Origin: Streptococcus marmotae
GTDB taxonomy: Bacteria > Bacillota > Bacilli > Lactobacillales > Streptococcaceae
Length of the DNA stretch: 64,000 nucleotides
Assembly (NCBI RefSeq): GCF_001623565.1
Contig: NZ_CP015196.1
Location: forward strand, 930,001-994,000
Direction: 5' to 3'
Of the stretch, positions 26,294 through 34,698 are shown one piece after another (positions within the stretch are counted from its first letter, which is position 1; each line of letters opens with the position of its first letter). Both the position numbers and the translations under genes were made by a program. A model generated the notes under the pieces. That model ran no database searches and had not been told where the DNA came from. It was given only the letters and a program-made list of their open reading frames with translations.

Positions 26294-29122
26294 CTAGTCT
26301 TTTCTTTTTCTATGAAGTGAAAGGCCTGTCAGTAACAGGAATAGTCCGCTAAGGGACACAAGGGCAGAATGGCTTTCTCCTGTGTTTGGTAGGGCTTTGC
26401 TGCGCTCTACACGGCTGTAAGAAAGGGAACCATCTGCATGTTGACGAACGCCTGCTCCTAAAGTGGTTGGAGCATCGTTTTTGGCCCCATCTTTTTTGTC
26501 TTCTGTTTTACCAGTTGACGGTGTTCGCATTGGAAGCGTAGTTGGCTGTGCTGGTTTGTTTCCTGTTGGTCTAGCTGTATTCGTTTGATAGCCAGCATTT
26601 CCTTGGTAGTTAGTGTTTCCTTGGTTAGCAGCGTTTCCGGTGTTTTCTAGATTTTTAGAGCTTTCTTTGTTTTCGGTACTACCCTGATTGTTAGTGTTTC
26701 TGTGCTTAGCAGTACTACCAGAATTCTCATAGCTTCCTTGGCTAATAGCATTTCCAGTGTTTTCTGGTTTTTTAGAGTTTTCTTGTTTTTCAGCGCTACC
26801 CTGATTACTAGCGTTTCCTTGGCTACCAGTATTTTCTGGTTTCCCTGTATTAGCTGTATTCAGCGCTTGTTGAGCGTCATATTGGGCTTTTAACTTGTTG
26901 TAGTGGGCTTTTGCTTCCTCGGCGGCTTTGGTAGCTTTTTCAAGGGCAAGTTTTGCGTCAGCAAGGGCTTTAGCAGAAGTTGCTTCTTCAGTGATGAGGT
27001 CGTTGAGTTTTGCTTTCGCTTCATCAAGGAGTTTGTCAGCGTTCTTGTAGTTTGCTAGGAGGTCTTGTGCTTTAGCAATACCCGCTTTCAACTCGGAGAC
27101 TTTGGCAGCAGCGGCGTCATACTTGGCTTGGGCGTCCTTCACTGCAGCAGTTTTCGTTGCAATGCTTGCTTTCAAATCAGCAAGTTGTTGTTGATGAGCT
27201 TGCAATTGAGCTGCGTCATCTTTAGCAGCTTTCTTGAATGTGTTGAAGTCACGAGTAGCGTCTTCCTCAGCTTTCTCAGCAGTTTTGAGAGTGTTAGCGG
27301 CTTTTGTTTGAGCAGCTTTTGCGTCAGCCAATGCTTGCTTAGCGGTTTGGACTTTTGCTTTGATTGTTTCAAGAGTTGAGCCTGGCTGTAGGGCGTTTAG
27401 TGCTTGCTTTGCGTTATCAACATCTTTCTGAGCATGAGTTACAGCCTCTTCAGCAGATTTTAGGTTGCTTTGAGCTATTAAGAGTTGTTCTTGAGCCGCT
27501 TTCAGTTCTGATTGAGCAAGTGCCTGTTGGGCTTCTTTGTCAGTTGGTTTAGACTGAATCAGTTTCAACTCAGAGTTTTTACCGTCTATTCGTAAAATAG
27601 TGTTGAAGTAAATGGAGAAATCAGTTGCTGACGTTTTTGTTGGGGCAATGGTCGTCGCTAGAAGCCGAATGGCACGATTTGGATTGTTCAGCTTATCTTC
27701 TTCCAGCCAATAGTCTTCTAGGATAAGATGTTTTGCGTGACCTTGTCTCCTACTCCCATCTTCAAAAATCATCCGAGTGATAGAGTCGTTAACGAGCTGT
27801 TTGAGTCCTGCCATCGTTTTTGTGTGGTGGCCTGGTGAAAAGGATTCTCTGTAAGAATAGAGTCCTGCATTGACCATTGTGGGGAGTTTCGCTAGGTTGC
27901 TTAATTGGTGAACGTGAGAGTTCGTTGTAGGATATTTTTCTTGAATAAATGCAGCGAATTCCTGAGCGACGCTAAGAGTCTCTTCTGACACAGCCCACCG
28001 AGGTTGACGTTTGCCAGCATAAGCTGAATCATTCGCAACGAGTTTCTCGATATCATCTAAGTAACCATTTAGCGTATTGACCGCAAACTCAGAAATTTCA
28101 AGGAGTTCCTCACGAGAAAGATGGCGCACGTCAATAGTATGTGTCTGATCTTCTTCATCGCCGAAAATCATCTTATCTGTTATTGGCCAATCCTCACGTG
28201 AAATGGCTCTTAACGCATTAGCTGGACTTGATGACATGATTGTGTCGAAGGCTTCCTTGGTCATTGGAACACGATAGCCTTCGTTGACGTACTTGTATTT
28301 ATCTGAGCTTTGTGCCTCAACTTTTGCTTGAGCAGTTGTAACTAGGGTTTGTTTTGCTTCGACATCTTTAGTAGCCGTTACTTGAGCAGCTTTAGCAGTG
28401 GCTAGGTCTTTTTCTTTTGCAGTGACAGCTGATTGTGCTTCATTAATCGCTTGAGCTTTGTCAGCATCAGATTTCATAGCAGCTTGCTCATCTTTTTCAG
28501 CTTGTTCGACGTTTTTCTCAGCAGCTTCTACAGCTTTATTAGAAGCAATGAACGCAGCAGTTGCATCTTCTTTTTCTTTTGCAGCATCTGTTTGTGCTTT
28601 AGCGGCAGCATCACGTTTAGAAGTACTATCAGCTAATTTAGCTTCACCTTCTTTAACGGCGCTCTCAAGAGATGTGAGTTTGTCATTCTCAGGCTGAACA
28701 GCGTCTTTAGCAGCTTGTAAGTCAGTCTTCGCAGTTTCTACAGTTTTCTTAGCTTCTGTCAACTCTTCAGATTTCGCTTGAATGTTGTTTTCAACTTCTG
28801 AGATTTTCTCAGGTATTGTTTCACCAACAGCTTTCTCCACATCAGCTTGTGCGGCAACGACGCTTGCTTTGTCTGTATCATTTTGTTTTTGGGCAACTTC
28901 CATATCAGCTTGCGCTTTGTTGGCAGCATCAGAAGTTTGTTGAGCTTGATTTGCTGCTTCAGCAAGTTGTGGCTTGGTTACTTCATTTTGAGCAGCAGTT
29001 GTCGTTACTTCAGCAGTCGTAGCTGGTGTTATGATTTCTTCGGCGTGCGCCATTGATGTAGCAGATACGGAAGCAGTAGCAAGGGCAATTACCGATGTTG
29101 TTTTTAGTGTGTTGTGTTTCAT
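26294..29122 (-). CDS. SEC10/PgrA-type surface-exclusion-domain LPXTG protein
   Basis: It encodes 942 residues. A signal peptide ends near AHA-EE (about 27). Residues about 35-270 are Ala/Lys/Glu heptad coiled coil. Residues about 272-520 form the globular SEC10/PgrA-like domain, and about 525-755 a second coiled coil. An Asn/Gly/Ser-rich region with repeated E-N-T-G-N-A-x-x-Q-G units follows (about 765-860). LPNTG at 911-915, a hydrophobic span and the tail HRKRKD make a complete sortase A signal. PgrA and SEC10 proteins are enterococcal plasmid surface-exclusion factors; chromosomal streptococcal relatives act in adhesion or aggregation. The role here is inferred. It has its own promoter. 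Confidence 0.92.
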   Translation of the reverse strand: MKHNTLKTTSVIALATASVSATSMAHAEEIITPATTAEVTTTAAQNEVTKPQLAEAANQAQQTSDAANKAQADMEVAQKQNDTDKASVVAAQADVEKAVGETIPEKISEVENNIQAKSEELTEAKKTVETAKTDLQAAKDAVQPENDKLTSLESAVKEGEAKLADSTSKRDAAAKAQTDAAKEKEDATAAFIASNKAVEAAEKNVEQAEKDEQAAMKSDADKAQAINEAQSAVTAKEKDLATAKAAQVTATKDVEAKQTLVTTAQAKVEAQSSDKYKYVNEGYRVPMTKEAFDTIMSSSPANALRAISREDWPITDKMIFGDEEDQTHTIDVRHLSREELLEISEFAVNTLNGYLDDIEKLVANDSAYAGKRQPRWAVSEETLSVAQEFAAFIQEKYPTTNSHVHQLSNLAKLPTMVNAGLYSYRESFSPGHHTKTMAGLKQLVNDSITRMIFEDGSRRQGHAKHLILEDYWLEEDKLNNPNRAIRLLATTIAPTKTSATDFSIYFNTILRIDGKNSELKLIQSKPTDKEAQQALAQSELKAAQEQLLIAQSNLKSAEEAVTHAQKDVDNAKQALNALQPGSTLETIKAKVQTAKQALADAKAAQTKAANTLKTAEKAEEDATRDFNTFKKAAKDDAAQLQAHQQQLADLKASIATKTAAVKDAQAKYDAAAAKVSELKAGIAKAQDLLANYKNADKLLDEAKAKLNDLITEEATSAKALADAKLALEKATKAAEEAKAHYNKLKAQYDAQQALNTANTGKPENTGSQGNASNQGSAEKQENSKKPENTGNAISQGSYENSGSTAKHRNTNNQGSTENKESSKNLENTGNAANQGNTNYQGNAGYQTNTARPTGNKPAQPTTLPMRTPSTGKTEDKKDGAKNDAPTTLGAGVRQHADGSLSYSRVERSKALPNTGESHSALVSLSGLFLLLTGLSLHRKRKD

Positions 29123-29162
29123 TAAGTAGAAAACTCCTATTTTACATTGTATTACAAATCAA

Positions 29163-29203
29163 ATTATACCAAACGACGTATACACAATATGCACAGATGA
29201 AAG
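29163..29203 (-). promoter_or_regulatory. Promoter with shared operator-like element, SEC10/PgrA gene
   Basis: On the minus strand a -10 TATAAT (29168-29163) is directly preceded by GTCGTTTGG and a longer element up to 29203 or beyond. No good -35 is present, suggesting an activator. The same arrangement occurs at 31426-31470; the two align without gaps over 40 nt with 7 mismatches by eye. Arm sequences GTGCATATT and GTGTATACG look like direct repeats. Confidence 0.55.
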
Positions 29204-29209
29204 AAAAAC

Positions 29210-29232
29210 GTAATTTTCTGAAAAAATTACGC
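29210..29232 (-). terminator. Terminator of the lipoprotein operon
   Basis: CGTAATTTT pairs with AAATTACG around a short loop, and on the minus strand a TTTTTCTTT tract follows. It ends transcription of the lipoprotein gene at 29258 and lies immediately before the next promoter. Confidence 0.7.
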
Positions 29233-29257
29233 TTTTTATGACTCGAATTTTATTCTA

Positions 29258-30346
29258 TTACCCGCGAGACGTTTCCCTGAGAATGAATTTTCCATGATCT
29301 TCTGGGCCGAAGTATATATCTCCATTATAGTAAGCACATATCGTTCTACCTTTATACAAGTAGTCGTCGGCAATAATAGCATACTGAGGATTGACCTGTT
29401 GCCCATCTTCTGTGTAAACGTTTGAAAAGTCGGTGAGAACTTTAAAGGGTGCCAGATCTGAAATATTAACGTAACTATAGAAAATAAATTGGAAAAGGTC
29501 ATTTGCGCTCGTGATTGGTTGCAACATTTTTTCTTTTGCTAAACTTTCAGTTAAATCTTGGGTTAAGAACGTTTCGACTGCCTCCGATTTTGGAATTTCA
29601 GTCTCATCGTTCATTAATTTTCCTGCCTCAAAAATAAATTGGCTTGATAGTGTTTCAGGCAGTTTTTTTGAGTAATCAAAATGCGAACGTAAAAAGGCTT
29701 CAAGTTCTTTATCGGTATCAATAATGCTATCAATTTTGTTATCCTTATAGGCAGCACTTATTATTCCCTTCGTAAAATCCAATTTTCCATTTTGATCAAG
29801 GAATGGCATGATGGGAACATCGTATTTCAAAGGAACAAGATTTAGGCGCCCGAATCTCTCTATCACAACTCCTCGCTGCAAACTAAAATTTCGATTTGTC
29901 TCTATATAATATTGTTTACCATTGACTGTAGGTTCTAAGGTTTTATGTTGAGGTGTATTCGTACTGTCGAGATAGGTGATTGTATAAGTATCGCTTGGTG
30001 TTAGCTGACGTGATAGCATCAGATACGTTCCGTCTTTATTTATCTTAACCTGATACTCTTTAGTCTCATGGGATCCCTCACGCTCAACAATCCCCGCATA
30101 AGTTCCGGCTGCCTCTTTGACTAAATCTGATAGTTCAAAACCTTCGACGGTTTTGGGATCAAGGGTTAAGTATTCTGATTCCAAGTCAGAAGCCTGTTTT
30201 TCGGTTTCTTTTGTGACTTCTGTTGTTTTACTAGTAGTGGATTCGCTAGTATCGCCTTGAGAATGCTGGCTTGATGAACATCCTGCTAGTATAGCGCCAG
30301 CTAGAATAGTAGCAGAAAATAAAGTTAATAATTTCCGTAGTTTCAT
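29258..30346 (-). CDS. Predicted lipoprotein, unknown function
   Basis: It encodes 362 residues. A lipoprotein signal peptide ends in L-A-G-C (Cys23), followed by a Ser/Thr-rich spacer to about 50. The remainder is a soluble domain with a first part containing an EYQVKINKDGTYLMLSR beta hairpin (about 96-112) and a mixed second half. I do not recognise a family with confidence. It is 50 nt downstream of another lipoprotein gene, so the two are likely co-transcribed. Expected on the outer face of the membrane. Confidence 0.8.
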   Translation of the reverse strand: MKLRKLLTLFSATILAGAILAGCSSSQHSQGDTSESTTSKTTEVTKETEKQASDLESEYLTLDPKTVEGFELSDLVKEAAGTYAGIVEREGSHETKEYQVKINKDGTYLMLSRQLTPSDTYTITYLDSTNTPQHKTLEPTVNGKQYYIETNRNFSLQRGVVIERFGRLNLVPLKYDVPIMPFLDQNGKLDFTKGIISAAYKDNKIDSIIDTDKELEAFLRSHFDYSKKLPETLSSQFIFEAGKLMNDETEIPKSEAVETFLTQDLTESLAKEKMLQPITSANDLFQFIFYSYVNISDLAPFKVLTDFSNVYTEDGQQVNPQYAIIADDYLYKGRTICAYYNGDIYFGPEDHGKFILRETSRG

Positions 30347-30396
30347 AAAAATCTCCTTTTGTTTATTGCTATCGGTTTACTTGAATGTAGTAATCG

Positions 30397-30807
30397 TTAG
30401 CCTCCTGCTTTGAATTTCCGAATATTTTTTTGATAAGCTGATTCATCCTTTTCAGATACGAACTCATAGTCACCAATAATTAATGTATCATTTTCAAGCT
30501 TGTATTCTAAGGCTTCGCCATTGAATGTAATTGTCTTCTTCTTTTTATCTAGAGTTCCTTCAAAATATTCACTTTTAGGCTCTACATTAGTAGAGAAAAA
30601 TCCAATTTTGACATCGTAGTATTCCACAACTAAGTCTACGTCCTCTCCTTTTATTGTCAAGGTCATCAGTGTAGCGTCAGAGCCAGCAAAACTGGAGCCG
30701 TTGTTTCTGTATGAGTTATAAGTTCCGTCTAAATTCTTTCCGCATGCTGTTAAAAAGAGTGCTATAAATGCGACGCATGCTCCTAAAATAATTTTTTTCA
30801 TATTCAT
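30397..30807 (-). CDS. Small predicted lipoprotein
   Basis: It encodes 136 residues. The signal peptide MNMKKIILGACVAFIALF ends in L-T-A-C (Cys22). The mature part is a small beta-barrel-like domain: it opens KNLDGTYNSY, then TLTIKGEDVDLVVEYYD and KKKTITFNGEALEYKLE, a layout of many small streptococcal lipoproteins that hold a lipocalin-like fold. Function unknown. It is first in a probable two-gene operon. Confidence 0.8.
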   Translation of the reverse strand: MNMKKIILGACVAFIALFLTACGKNLDGTYNSYRNNGSSFAGSDATLMTLTIKGEDVDLVVEYYDVKIGFFSTNVEPKSEYFEGTLDKKKKTITFNGEALEYKLENDTLIIGDYEFVSEKDESAYQKNIRKFKAGG

Positions 30808-30903
30808 ATCATTTATCCTAATGGTTTATCCGTGTATATTTTATGGACAAAACGACTATCGTCTATTTTGTTTACTAACACAATTAGTTGCTAAAATAAC
30901 ATA

Positions 30904-31368
30904 TTAATCTTGCAGTTCAAGTCCTTGAGCATCTTGGTGCCACTTGCTTCCTGGTTTAGAGGTAAGGACTAACAGACAATTGATTAATGAAATAACAGTA
31001 CTCACTGCTAGTGCCATTGGTGCAAGTGCAACGGTTACCCCACACAATATACAGATAGCAAGCCACACTATTCCTATAACAGTTTTTCCTATATAGAAGT
31101 GATAAAGAGGACCAAAGAATGCTAAAATTCCAGCAACAACTTTTGACTTAGAGCTTTGCCCTTTAATTCCCATACCATTTGAAAAATTTGCAAATTGTGC
31201 AAGATTATCAACTTTCGAGACAATATATTCTCCGTTGTTTTCATAAAACTCTACTTGGTCTCCGATTTTTGGCTCAAATCCAAATGCAGAACGATGAATT
31301 TCTGTGAATTGTCCATCGCCTTTACCTACGAAAATGGTATCTCCGTTAATTTTTATAATTTTAAACAT
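30904..31368 (-). CDS. TM2-domain membrane protein
   Basis: It encodes 154 residues. The N-terminal 55 residues form a small beta domain (FKIIKINGDTIFVGKGDG, then GDQVEFYENNGEYIVSKV). Two membrane segments follow, the first reading AGILAFFGPLYHFYIGKTV, the G-x-x-x-F-Y-x-G signature of TM2 domains, and a second at about 95-130. GGAGATT lies before its ATG. The role is unknown. The gene is preceded by the shared promoter element at 31426-31470. Confidence 0.8.
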   Translation of the reverse strand: MFKIIKINGDTIFVGKGDGQFTEIHRSAFGFEPKIGDQVEFYENNGEYIVSKVDNLAQFANFSNGMGIKGQSSKSKVVAGILAFFGPLYHFYIGKTVIGIVWLAICILCGVTVALAPMALAVSTVISLINCLLVLTSKPGSKWHQDAQGLELQD

Positions 31369-31425
31369 TGTAAATCTCCTTTTTTGTTACCATCTATTTA
31401 CCTGATGGCATATTTATCTCCTCAT

Positions 31426-31470
31426 ATTCTACCAAACGACCTATGCATATTTTGCGTAGATGAAAGAAAA
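31426..31470 (-). promoter_or_regulatory. Promoter with shared operator-like element, TM2 gene
   Basis: Minus strand -10 TAGAAT (31431-31426), preceded by GTCGTTTGG and the same 40-nt element as at 29163-29203 (CTTTCATCT and GCATAGGTCGTTTGG conserved). The -35 is again poor. It predicts a regulator common to the TM2 protein and the LPXTG protein. Confidence 0.5.
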
Positions 31471-31531
31471 ATACAAATTTTTTTTAAATTTTTTCCAAAA
31501 AAAGCAAAAACCAGTCTGTGCGAGACTGGTT

Positions 31532-32531
31532 TTATTGGTCATAGAGCTTTAAGGTTTGTTGGAGTTCTTCTTGGAGGGCGGTTTGGATGGATTGTGGTTT
31601 GATGACTTTGACTTGTTTTCCTTGCATGAGGAGCCACATTTTTAAGCCATAGCCGTCATTGGTTTCCAAGACGATACGTGTAACTGTCTGACCGTTTTCG
31701 GTGTGCTGAGAGATTATTTTATGATTTGGAAAGCGGTCAAGAACGTAGACAGGGTCGTAATAAAAGTCAATAGTCAGTTGGACAGGGTTTCCAAAGAAGG
31801 CAAAGACCCCTGTTCGATGGGCTAACTCAGTTGCTTGAAAGCGCTGATTGTACGGGGGGGGGGGTAGAACTTTTCTTTTCTAAAAGACGTAGGTTTTCCA
31901 TGTTATTGATGCGGAATTTGTTGAGGTTTTCTAAGATGATATCGTCTTCGCTGCTATGGTTTGCGGTCGCAATGTAGAAGTACATATCGCTAAAAAAGAC
32001 CATTTCAACCGTCTTTTCAAACTCTTCCGTCACAAAATTTTTAGTATAGCTAAAGGCGATGCTCCGTTGCTCCGAGATGGCCTGTAAAATCAGTGCCAGT
32101 TTATCAAAGATACCTTGGCTAGGTACTCCCTTATAAAAGGCTACTTCATTTCTGAGGAGGTTTTTGTAGACAAAATCGTTCGGCACGAGGATGCTCAGTA
32201 TCTCCTGTAGTTCTGTCTTGGAAAAGGCTCGGCTATTGATAAGGACTTTAATAATGGCGAGTAGCTTGTGGTCTGCAAGGAGGGACAGGTTGGCTAGTCC
32301 AGCCTTAGCCAGTGTCTCTTTGTTGAGGCTGTAACTTCCTTTTGTTGGTTGGTGGATAATCTCGTCATCCTGTAAACCATCCAGATGGCTCATGACCAAC
32401 TTCAGCGCTTGTATATCTCGCTGGATAGAGGCGCCAGATACGTTATATTTTTCAATTAATTCTTTTTTGGTAATCTGCTTCGTCTTCACTAGATGAAGGA
32501 ACAGGTCTAATAGTCGCTCGTTTGCTTGCAT
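31532..32531 (-). pseudogene. WYL-domain transcription regulator, out of frame at a poly-C tract
   Basis: The first frame (32531-31827) gives an N-terminal helix-turn-helix (TKKELIEKYNVSGASIQRDI, about 20-39) and WYL-type domain, then runs through 11 Cs and stops soon after. Removing one C joins it to a second frame that continues FQATELAHRTGVFAFFGN through VTRIVLETNDGYGLKMWLLMQG to LYDQ at 31532, a normal WYL C-terminal extension. The joined protein would be about 333 residues, the usual length. No other damage is visible. It is divergent from an MFS transporter gene, its likely target. Slippage in the tract may switch it on and off, or the extra base may be a sequencing error. Confidence 0.85.
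31854..31864. repeat. Eleven-base G/C homopolymer inside the WYL regulator gene
   Basis: Eleven consecutive Gs on the + strand, coding Cs on the minus strand. Ten would keep the gene in frame. This is a length at which slipped-strand mispairing is frequent. Confidence 0.95.
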
Positions 32532-32644
32532 GATGTGTCATCCTTTTTCAAATTCTTAGTTATTATACCCTATTTTTAATGTCTGGACAAATACTTTTCG
32601 ATATGCTAGGATAGAAAAAGTAGTTTGACAATGAAAGGAAATGT

Positions 32645-33928
32645 ATGACACGAAAACAACTGCTAGCTTACGGATTGTTAGGCTTTTCAAAGGACTTACT
32701 CCTGTCTTTTTCAGGGGGCTTGCTGATGCTTTATTTGACAGACAGCTTGCTGATGGCAACGACAGTAGTTGGAGGGATTCTCTTTTTAAATCGCTTGTTT
32801 GATGCGGTAAATGACCTCCTTGCGGCTTACTTGCTTGACCGCTATTCCAGCCATCTCAAAGTCTGGTATCTTGCTGGTATGATGACTTCCATGCTTTTAT
32901 TTGTCGCCTTGTTTTCGGTGGCTTTTTATCTCCCCAAGGCGCTGTTCGTGCTTGGCGTGTGTATTTTCTATTGTTTACTTGACATTTCTTATACGGTCAT
33001 GGATGTGAGTTACTGGTCTTTACTGCCGAGGTTATCGACTAGTGACAGCACACGTGCAGACCTATCAACGGTTGCCACCTTCTTTTCGAGCTTTGCTTCC
33101 TTTATCTGTTTTACACTGGCTCTCCCCTTACTAGATGCGTTGGGAGGTGGGAATCAAGGCTTTGCTCGCTTGGCGCTACTCGTAGCGGTTGTTGTGGCAG
33201 TGATTGTTCTCCTTACCTATCCTCATTTGCCACGGCTACAAGCAGGGGAAGTAGGGAAAAAAGACTATCTGTCTATCGCGGCAATCTTTCGGATTGTCAT
33301 TCAAAACAAGGTTTTCTGGCGGTATGCCCTGTATTTCTTTTTCTTCCAATTTTCCTTTGAATGGATGAATGCTTATAATATTTACTATTTCAAATACAGT
33401 ATTCGCCAAGAATATTTTTATTCTATCTATGCCATCACTATCTTGGCGCAAATGTTTGGCGCTAGTCTGTATCCGAAGCTCAATCGCTTGCTTTCTAAAA
33501 CGTCTATCTTTTATCTGTCTGGTTTCTTGAGTATTGTAGGCATGCTTGCTTTATTCACATTGGGGCAGACTCTAGCCGATAATGTTCCGCTGATGTTTTT
33601 AGCAGCGTCTATGAAACAAATCGGCTCAGGCCTTTTCATGGTGACAGCGACACATGACTTGGCTCTCGTCATTGAGGTCAGCGAACGTAAGACAGGTCAT
33701 GGACACCCAGCTATTTTGACATCAGCCAAGTTATTATTGGCGAAATTTTCGACTGCTTTAACTGGTTTGGGCATAGGTTTTGGCTTGCATGTGGCGGGCT
33801 ATGTGAACAATCAGCAGCAGACCCCAAGCACAGCATTGTGGATTAGTTTACAGGCCTTTGGCATTCCCATTCTACTTGTGATGATGAGTTTGATATCTTA
33901 TCGGAGATTTGCAAAGGTTTCAGCGTAG
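32645..33928 (+). CDS. MFS transporter, GPH-like
   Basis: It encodes 427 residues with about 12 membrane segments. The first loop has FLNRLFDAVNDLLAAYLLDRYSS, resembling the D-A-x-x-D-P-x-x-G motif of glycoside-pentoside-hexuronide:cation symporters. Substrate unknown. AAAGGAAATGT lies before the ATG. Its divergent partner is the WYL regulator at 31532-32531, about 113 nt away, which suggests local control. Confidence 0.82.
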   Translation: MTRKQLLAYGLLGFSKDLLLSFSGGLLMLYLTDSLLMATTVVGGILFLNRLFDAVNDLLAAYLLDRYSSHLKVWYLAGMMTSMLLFVALFSVAFYLPKALFVLGVCIFYCLLDISYTVMDVSYWSLLPRLSTSDSTRADLSTVATFFSSFASFICFTLALPLLDALGGGNQGFARLALLVAVVVAVIVLLTYPHLPRLQAGEVGKKDYLSIAAIFRIVIQNKVFWRYALYFFFFQFSFEWMNAYNIYYFKYSIRQEYFYSIYAITILAQMFGASLYPKLNRLLSKTSIFYLSGFLSIVGMLALFTLGQTLADNVPLMFLAASMKQIGSGLFMVTATHDLALVIEVSERKTGHGHPAILTSAKLLLAKFSTALTGLGIGFGLHVAGYVNNQQQTPSTALWISLQAFGIPILLVMMSLISYRRFAKVSA

Positions 33929-34064
33929 TGTGAATCACTTCATTTTTAGGCCCTCTACGAAAGTGGGCTACCCATTTGAAAACGTAGGAAAATTTGACAG
34001 GACCAGGTGGTTGTGGTAAGATTTTAATGATACAAACAAGAAAAATCAAGCAATTGAGGATATT

Positions 34065-34556
34065 ATGGGAATTGAAAAAACAGTCAGCGAATTGGCGGAA
34101 ATCTTGGGTGTCAGCCGGCAGGCGATGAACAACCGAGTGAAGTCTCTTCCAGAAGAATTCGTTGAAAAGAATGAGAAGGGTGTAACGGTTGTCAATCGTG
34201 CAGGCCTTGTCAAGTTAGAAGAGATTTACAAGACTACCATTTTTGAAGATGAGCCGATTAGCGAAGAAGTCAAGCAACGCGAATTGATGGAAATCTTAGT
34301 CGACGAGAAAAATGACGAGATCAATCGTTTGTATAAGCAGCTAGAAGTGAAGGACAAACAGATTGCGGAAAAAGATGCGCAGTTGCGGGTGAAAGATGTT
34401 CAGATTTCTGAAAAAGACAAGCAATTGGATCAGCAGCAACAACTGACCTTAAAAGCGATGGCTGACAAGGATGTCTTGAAGTTGGAATTGGAAGAAGCAA
34501 AAGCACATGCGCAAGAAAAAACGAAGGGCTTCTTTGCACGATTACTTGGACGATAA
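34065..34556 (+). CDS. rocS: Chromosome segregation regulator RocS (DUF536)
   Basis: It encodes 163 residues, the length known for pneumococcal RocS. Residues 1-60 form a helix-turn-helix (TVSELAEILGVSRQAMNNRV), residues about 75-150 a coiled coil with repeated K-D-x-Q-I-x-E-K-D units, and the last residues KGFFARLLGR an amphipathic membrane-binding helix. RocS binds DNA and membrane and links chromosome segregation to division and capsule synthesis in S. pneumoniae. The name is from recognised architecture. Confidence 0.85.
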   Translation: MGIEKTVSELAEILGVSRQAMNNRVKSLPEEFVEKNEKGVTVVNRAGLVKLEEIYKTTIFEDEPISEEVKQRELMEILVDEKNDEINRLYKQLEVKDKQIAEKDAQLRVKDVQISEKDKQLDQQQQLTLKAMADKDVLKLELEEAKAHAQEKTKGFFARLLGR

Positions 34557-34557
34557 G

Positions 34558-34592
34558 AAGTTTGGGACGAAGGATTGTCTCAGACTTTTTTT
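34558..34592 (+). terminator. Terminator after rocS
   Basis: AAGTTTGGGAC (34558-34568) pairs with GTCTCAGACTT (34577-34587) with one mismatch and G-U pairs, followed by Ts. Confidence 0.75.
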
Positions 34593-34602
34593 ATTGCGAA
34601 CA

Positions 34603-34641
34603 GCCCAATTTTTCGTGTGAGACGGGGGAGGCAAATTGGGC
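34603..34641 (+). other. Nine-bp inverted repeat upstream of the PTS operon
   Basis: GCCCAATTT (34603-34611) and AAATTGGGC (34633-34641) with a 21-nt centre, about 60 nt before the PTS regulator start. It could be a leader hairpin or operator for the operon. No T-run follows, so it is not a terminator. Confidence 0.45.
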
Positions 34642-34698
34642 TCAAAGACGCTAGAATTTTAAAATGAAAAGGGTTACAATAAAAACAAGGAGGACGAC

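Noticed and set aside
29211..29228. AATTTTCTGAAAA, close to a CodY box
   Set aside because: It is one arm and loop of a terminator hairpin with flanking T-tract at the end of the lipoprotein gene, which explains it better.
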